Shown here: positions 60,545 through 64,000 of the stretch, in pieces | Numbering within the stretch: the stretch's first letter is position 1 | Layout: every line of letters starts with the position of its first letter | Assembly (NCBI GenBank): GCA_965218985.1 | Contig: CBDCMP010000006.1 | Span: 310,001-374,000, forward strand | Source of the DNA: Pseudopedobacter sp965218985 | GTDB taxonomy: Bacteria > Bacteroidota > Bacteroidia > Sphingobacteriales > Sphingobacteriaceae | DNA: 64,000 nucleotides | Direction: 5' to 3' | Program-made: the position numbers and the translations under genes | The notes under the pieces: generated by a model | Told to the model about the DNA's origin: nothing | Database searches by the model: none | What the model saw: the letters and a program-made list of their open reading frames with translations, nothing else

Positions 60545-60650
60545 TAAATTCTAATTGGCCACAAATTCACTAATTTTCAAGAATAATTAGTGATTAAAGT
60601 GAATTTGAGGTAAAACATTTTTATAAGCTAAAGCGAGCTGCACGGAAAGC
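60541..60650 (-). repeat. Dispersed hairpin repeat R2, copy 3 (inverted)
   Basis: On the minus strand AGCTTATAAAAATGTTTTACC is followed by a hairpin in which CAAATTCACTAATT (60562-60575) pairs with AATTAGT and AGTGAATTTG (to 60608). Diverged from copies 1 and 2 but in the same order. Confidence 0.5.
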
Positions 60651-60691
60651 GCATAGCTTTAACGCTATTTTACTTTACGACCGATAAATTT

Positions 60692-60699
60692 TAACTTTG
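60692..60699 (+). promoter_or_regulatory. -7 element TAACTTTG upstream of gatC
   Basis: TAnnTTTG match 55 bp before the gatC start. No clear -33. Confidence 0.35.
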
Positions 60700-60754
60700 C
60701 CTCTGAACGGGTAAGAACACATTCACATATCATTTTAATAGTTAATAAAGTATC

Positions 60755-61045
60755 ATGAAAATCGATAGAGAAACAGTTGATAAAATAGCACATCTTGCCC
60801 GGTTAGAACTCACAGAAGCAGAGAAAGAACGATCTATTGAGGAGCTTAGTGAGATTTTAAGTTTCATGGCGAAATTGAATGAGCTGGACACTGACGGAGT
60901 GGAGCCTTTGATTTATATGAATGACGCAGTGAATGTTTTAAGAGCTGATGTAGTGAAACAGGAGATGAGCAGAGAAGAAGCATTGCTAAATGCTCCCCTG
61001 AAAAATGAAGAATATTTCAAAGTCTCTAAAATGATTCAAAAGTAA
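60755..61045 (+). CDS. gatC: Asp/Glu-tRNA amidotransferase subunit C
   Basis: 96 residues, the normal length of GatC, which stabilises GatA and joins it to GatB in the GatCAB complex that amidates mischarged Glu-tRNA(Gln) or Asp-tRNA(Asn). Family pattern: VDKIAHLARLELTEAEKERS, SEILSFMAKLNELDTDGVEP and the C-terminal LLNAPLKNEEYFKVSKMI. gatA and gatB are not in the window, as often in this phylum, where the genes are scattered. Upstream lies repeat R2 copy 3. Confidence 0.95.
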   Translation: MKIDRETVDKIAHLARLELTEAEKERSIEELSEILSFMAKLNELDTDGVEPLIYMNDAVNVLRADVVKQEMSREEALLNAPLKNEEYFKVSKMIQK

Positions 61046-61113
61046 CGCTTTAAGATTTTTACGTTTATTTGTAACAAAATACACTTCAGAGCGTCAAACC
61101 TCCAAAAAAGCTA

Positions 61114-61836
61114 ATGCAGCCATTAATCACTATAAATGATTTGGGAAGAAAGTATGTGATAGGAGCAGAAACCATCCACGCTTTAAAATCTGTTTCTTTA
61201 ATCATAAATAAAGGAGAGTTTGTGGCCTTGATGGGACCTTCTGGTTCCGGTAAATCCACATTGATGAATCTTTTGGGATGTTTAGACACACCAACAAAAG
61301 GGGAATACATTTTAAATGGCATCCATGTGAGCCAGATGAGTGATAATGAATTAGCGACTGTCAGAAATAAAGAGATTGGATTTGTATTTCAAACCTTTAA
61401 TCTGTTGCCTCGCTCCACCGCACAGGATAATGTAGCCTTGCCTTTAATTTATGCCGGAGTGAAGAAAAAAGAAAGAGATGTCCGATCTGAAAAAGCATTG
61501 GAGAATGTTGGTCTTGGCAATAGGATTCACCATAAACCCAATGAACTTTCAGGAGGACAAAGGCAAAGGGTCGCTGTTGCACGAGCTTTGATAAATAATC
61601 CCTCTATTATTTTGGCCGATGAACCTACTGGTAATTTGGACACTAAAACTTCTATTGAAATTATGGGTCTGATTGAGGATATTCATTCCAAAGGAAACAC
61701 CATCATCATCGTTACCCACGAAGAAGATATCGCTCAACATGCACATCGGATCGTTAGAATGAGAGATGGTTTAATCGAAGAGGATTATCAGAATCAGGAT
61801 ATTAAGACAGTTTCATCAAAGATGGACGCTTTATAA
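61114..61836 (+). CDS. ABC transporter ATPase (LolD/MacB type)
   Basis: 240 residues with Walker A GPSGSGKST, Q-loop FVFQTFNLLPRSTA, signature LSGGQRQR, Walker B IILADEPTGNLD and switch His in IIIVTHEED. The spacing and the NLLPRSTAQDNVALPLIYAG segment are those of LolD/MacB/FtsE-type ATPases working with MacB-like permeases in lipoprotein release or peptide export. No permease gene is adjacent; its partner must be encoded elsewhere. Followed by a terminator hairpin. Confidence 0.95.
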   Translation: MQPLITINDLGRKYVIGAETIHALKSVSLIINKGEFVALMGPSGSGKSTLMNLLGCLDTPTKGEYILNGIHVSQMSDNELATVRNKEIGFVFQTFNLLPRSTAQDNVALPLIYAGVKKKERDVRSEKALENVGLGNRIHHKPNELSGGQRQRVAVARALINNPSIILADEPTGNLDTKTSIEIMGLIEDIHSKGNTIIIVTHEEDIAQHAHRIVRMRDGLIEEDYQNQDIKTVSSKMDAL

Positions 61837-61858
61837 AGAATGTTTTTAGTTTAATTTC

Positions 61859-61890
61859 GAAAGGTGGATTATAGCTGATTCACCTTTTTT
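61859..61890 (+). terminator. Terminator of the ABC ATPase gene
   Basis: AAAGGTG pairs with CACCTTT and is followed by TTT, about 23 bp past the stop. Confidence 0.65.
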
Positions 61891-61949
61891 CATTAAACAA
61901 TCTCAACTGCGGATTGTCTTTGTTGTAGTTTAATCTAAAGATGAATTAA

Positions 61950-62498
61950 ATGAAGATCTACACCAAAACTGGAGATAAAGGTTATACCTCATTGATAGGT
62001 GGAACAAGGGTGCCAAAGCATCATTTACGTATAGAATCTTATGGAACCATTGATGAGCTGAATTCTTATATCGGTCTAATCAGAGATCAGGAGATTCCTG
62101 AACCCGATAAAAACACCTTAAAAGAGATTCAGGATAGGTTATTTACCATTGGTTCCACTTTGGCCGCAGATCCGGAGAGATCAAGAATGAAAATCCCTGA
62201 TCTGCATGAGGAGGACATTGAGCTGCTGGAAAAGCAAATGGATAAAATGAATGAGTTTTTGCCCGAGTTGAAGCATTTTATTCTTCCTGGTGGAAATCCA
62301 ATTGCTTCCTATTGTCATATTGCGAGATGTGTTTGCCGGAGGGCAGAAAGGATCACCGTTCATCTTTCTGAAAAGGAGTGGGTGGAGGAGAAAGTGATCG
62401 TGTATCTAAATCGTCTCTCAGATTATCTTTTCACTTTGAGTAGAAAAGTGATTTCTGACCATGAAAATGAGGAGAATAATTGGCTTCCAAGGGTTTAG
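61950..62498 (+). CDS. PduO-type cob(I)alamin adenosyltransferase
   Basis: 182 residues. Makes adenosylcobalamin from cob(I)alamin and ATP. Family motifs: TKTGDKGYTSLIGGTRVPKH (ATP-binding N-terminus), RIESYGTIDELNSYIGLIR, FILPGGNPIASYCHIARCVCRRAER and a C-terminal YLNRLSDYLFTLSRK. The Arg and Asp residues that bind ATP and corrin are in place. No cobalamin riboswitch was seen upstream. Stands between the ABC ATPase and DUF2795 on the same strand, behind a terminator. Confidence 0.95.
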   Translation: MKIYTKTGDKGYTSLIGGTRVPKHHLRIESYGTIDELNSYIGLIRDQEIPEPDKNTLKEIQDRLFTIGSTLAADPERSRMKIPDLHEEDIELLEKQMDKMNEFLPELKHFILPGGNPIASYCHIARCVCRRAERITVHLSEKEWVEEKVIVYLNRLSDYLFTLSRKVISDHENEENNWLPRV

Positions 62499-62582
62499 GA
62501 AATGTTGAAAACTTTTTTAGCAAGTACAAAATATTAATATAGTTTTGCAAATTATTAAAATCAAAATTCTAAGAATAAAAAT

Positions 62583-62804
62583 ATGTATTGGACATTAGAA
62601 TTAGCATCACATCTGGAAGACGCTCCATGGCCTGCTACTAAAGATGAATTAATTGATTATGGGATACGCTCTGGTGCTCCTGTGGAAGTGATCGAAAATT
62701 TACAGGCATTAGAAGATGACGGCGAGCCGTATGAAAATATCGAAGAGATTTGGCCAGATTATCCCACCAAGGATGACTTCTTCTTTAATGAAGATGAATA
62801 TTAA
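62583..62804 (+). CDS. DUF2795 domain protein
   Basis: 73 residues, acidic. It matches the DUF2795 pattern: MYWTLELASHLEDAPWPATKDELIDYGIRSG, cited as ASHLEDAPWPATKDELIDYG, then PVEVIENLQALEDDGEPYENIEEIW in family order. Very widespread in Bacteroidota, function unknown, likely cytosolic. Own transcript or tail of the PduO one; a terminator follows directly. Confidence 0.93.
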   Translation: MYWTLELASHLEDAPWPATKDELIDYGIRSGAPVEVIENLQALEDDGEPYENIEEIWPDYPTKDDFFFNEDEY

Positions 62805-62805
62805 A

Positions 62806-62840
62806 CAAAAAAGGCTCAATTTAAATTGGGCCTTTTTGTT
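62806..62840 (+). terminator. Terminator after DUF2795
   Basis: AAAAAGGC and GCCTTTTT flank CAATTTAAATTG, which pairs with itself, giving a long stem ending in T, starting 2 bp past the stop. Confidence 0.85.
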
Positions 62841-63068
62841 TATTGCTATTTAAATTTGAGATTGTTTTTTTACTTATCCCTGAAGATACCAGTTCTGATT
62901 CGTGATGAAGAACTGATGGGAGCAATTTTGTATATAATAACATACACAAAAAATAAAAGTAATCTCTGATTTAGCTTTAAATTCCCTATATGGCATATCT
63001 CTTTCATTGGTCTGGTTTTAGATATTAGCTCATCAATATAAATTGTTAAATCTTAAAAATTATCAGTC

Positions 63069-63218
63069 ATGGGAAATTTACTTTATTTAATTGCAGTGAT
63101 CCTGATCATCGTATGGATCTTTGGAGCATTTATCTCTCCATTCGGTGGAGGATTAATTCATATCTTATTGGTCATTGCAATCATTGCAATACTCTTAAGA
63201 GTTATTAGGGGAGCCTAA
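63069..63218 (+). CDS. Small membrane protein, lmo0937-like (49 residues)
   Basis: An ATG at 63069 and TAA at 63216 enclose 49 codons. The product MGNLLYLIAVILIIVWIFGA, then FISPFGGGLIHILLVIAIIA and a short basic end (RVIRGA), has two hydrophobic helices with a Gly-rich turn. This is the plan of the lmo0937 family of stress-associated small membrane proteins. A terminator 24 bp downstream and the good family resemblance support it as a real gene. Confidence 0.85.
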   Translation: MGNLLYLIAVILIIVWIFGAFISPFGGGLIHILLVIAIIAILLRVIRGA

Positions 63219-63241
63219 TTCATCAATTAAAAATTATAAGT

Positions 63242-63272
63242 AAGCATCTCATTTTTTTTGAGATGCTTTTTT
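63242..63272 (+). terminator. Terminator after the lmo0937-like gene
   Basis: AAGCATCTCA pairs perfectly with TGAGATGCTT around a T loop, followed by a T run. Confidence 0.85.
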
Positions 63273-63317
63273 TTATTATAAATTTGTATATTTATATTTT
63301 ATAAATGTAAATAAGAA

Positions 63318-63548
63318 ATGATCACTTTTACAAGCTCCCTCCCTGAAGATTTGATGGCATTGCTTTCTGAAAAGGCGAAAAATCTTTCGCTGCCCAAAAA
63401 CAAGATCATTGAAAGAGCATTAAAGATTTATTTAGATCAGCTTAATAAAGCCGAATATATCAAGTCTTACAGAACTGCGGCGAATGATGACGATATATTA
63501 AGTATTGCAGAAGAAGGGATGGCCGATTATCTCACTCAATTAAAGTAG
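63318..63548 (+). CDS. Ribbon-helix-helix antitoxin
   Basis: 76 residues. The N-terminal ribbon-helix-helix is visible (ITFTSSLPEDLMALLSEKAK, then LPKNKIIERALKIYLDQL), as in CopG/MetJ-type antitoxins; the C-terminal tail (AANDDDILSIAEEGMADYL) would wrap the toxin. It binds DNA and represses its own operon by family precedent. Its TAG stop overlaps the toxin's GTG start by one base. Confidence 0.9.
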   Translation: MITFTSSLPEDLMALLSEKAKNLSLPKNKIIERALKIYLDQLNKAEYIKSYRTAANDDDILSIAEEGMADYLTQLK

Positions 63549-63880
63549 TGAAACAAGGTGAGATTTGGTTCGCACATTTAGATCCAGCTAAAGGAAGTGA
63601 ACAGGCGGGATACAGACCTGTGGTTATTCTAAGTGGAAATGTGCTGAATGAATATCTGCAAGTAGTTATTACAGCCCCGCTGACCACTAAGATAAAAAAT
63701 TATAGGGGGAATCCTATATTGAAACCTAAAATTAAAAACGGTTTAAAGGAAGTTTCGGAGATGTTGATATTTCACATCAGATCTGTGTCTAAAAACAGGT
63801 TGATAGAGAAGATTGGTGATGTAGAATCTGATGAGTTGGATTTGGCGGTTAAAACGCTCAACGAAATTTTAAGATATTAA
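63548..63880 (+). CDS. PemK/MazF-family toxin
   Basis: 110 residues starting from a GTG at 63548 (TAGTG overlap with the antitoxin stop). Family motifs: MKQGEIWFAHLDPAKGSEQAGYRPVVILS in order (cited as KQGEIWFAHLDPAKGSE and GYRPVVIL), VITAPLTTKIKNY with the catalytic Thr, and MLIFHIRSVSKNRLIEKIG with the Arg and dimer strand. It cleaves mRNA at short motifs when free of antitoxin. The 3' end overlaps the convergent ispD by 12 bp. Confidence 0.93.
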   Translation: MKQGEIWFAHLDPAKGSEQAGYRPVVILSGNVLNEYLQVVITAPLTTKIKNYRGNPILKPKIKNGLKEVSEMLIFHIRSVSKNRLIEKIGDVESDELDLAVKTLNEILRY

Positions 63881-64000
63881 TCGGAATTTATTTTTTATCA
63901 GCGTCTCTGCGATAAGTAAGTCCTCTTTAAAAGTGATTTTAAAATTGAATTCATCACTTTTCTCGATAAAAACAGGAAATCCGGCCTTTTCGACCACTGA
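63869..64000 (-). CDS. ispD: IspD C-terminus (5' end outside window)
   Basis: 43 residues plus stop of the minus-strand frame, from SVVEKAGFPVFIEKSDEFN to LIAETLIKNKFRLIS. The pattern A/S-V-V-E-x-A-G, then N-x-K-I-T-x-x-E-D-L-x-x-A-E, is the end of 2-C-methyl-D-erythritol 4-phosphate cytidylyltransferase, third step of the MEP isoprenoid pathway. The catalytic N-terminus is outside the window. Convergent with pemK, overlapping by 12 bp. Confidence 0.8.
   Translation of the reverse strand, partial: SVVEKAGFPVFIEKSDEFNFKITFKEDLLIAETLIKNKFRLIS

Noticed and set aside
61837..61949. Cobalamin riboswitch before the PduO gene
   Set aside because: The gap is only 113 bp and is mostly a terminator; no B12-box-like sequence was seen.
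1..64000. tRNA or rRNA genes
   Set aside because: None recognised by eye; a tRNAscan or covariance search would be needed to exclude a missed one.

Overview
The window looks like chromosome from a member of the Bacteroidota, most likely a Sphingobacteriaceae (Pedobacter-like) bacterium. This is inferred from the low G+C content, TAnnTTTG-type -7 promoter elements close to start codons, a DUF4290 protein, a MurA with Asp in place of the catalytic Cys, and the general gene mix. No rRNA or tRNA gene was recognised. The genus is an inference; the phylum is fairly secure.

Layout. 1-2646: a PRC-barrel protein (cut by the window edge), a membrane-anchored hypothetical, a 21-bp hairpin minisatellite, a HicA/HicB pair with a broken toxin gene, and a gene-free stretch rich in small hairpins. 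2647-8341: pnp, a lysine-rich microprotein, a periplasmic FKBP isomerase, an exonuclease/GIY-YIG fusion nuclease and a small membrane protein. 8342-11003: a hairpin-bearing MITE-like element and a four-PAS histidine kinase. 11074-22639 (all minus strand): DUF4197 lipoprotein, glgC-glgA, a MORN/YwqK-like secreted protein, polA, a CPBP protease, an M3 peptidase and tag. 23073-25605: a one-domain response regulator and a complete IS256-family element sitting inside a copy of a dispersed MITE-like repeat, with a second copy 0.5 kb further on. 25734-27703: cystathionine beta-synthase-like enzyme and OsmC. 27817-33752: a five-gene minus-strand operon (DUF547 lipoprotein, FAD oxidoreductase, membrane 4Fe-4S protein, two GT2 glycosyltransferases). 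34063-36142: murA and DUF4290. 36594-42915: TetR-TolC-adaptor-RND pump operon. 43153-46984: uvrD/pcrA and a TPR sensor protein that has a kinase dimerisation helix but no ATPase domain.

47208-47967 holds the most striking feature: five near-identical tandem copies, exactly 157 bp apart, of a 43-codon gene for a tiny predicted lipoprotein, behind one good promoter and divergent from the TPR sensor gene. 48045-56307 carries an M20 dipeptidase, a fold-back repeat, a membrane-tethered GH25 lysozyme, YjbQ, an acetyltransferase, an M16 peptidase pair and guaB. 56470-62804 carries a VIT-family transporter, kdsB, a deoxynucleoside kinase, trpS, an acyltransferase, gatC, a LolD-like ATPase, a PduO-type adenosyltransferase and DUF2795. 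63069-64000 has a 49-residue membrane protein, an RHH/PemK toxin-antitoxin pair and the 3' end of ispD.

Most genes are ordinary housekeeping or envelope genes. The accessory signal lies in the intergenic DNA: at least five different repeat families, one IS, one decaying and one intact toxin-antitoxin locus, and the microprotein array. Coordinates were derived by reading the sequence; no alignment or database search was possible, so family names rest on motifs and general knowledge.
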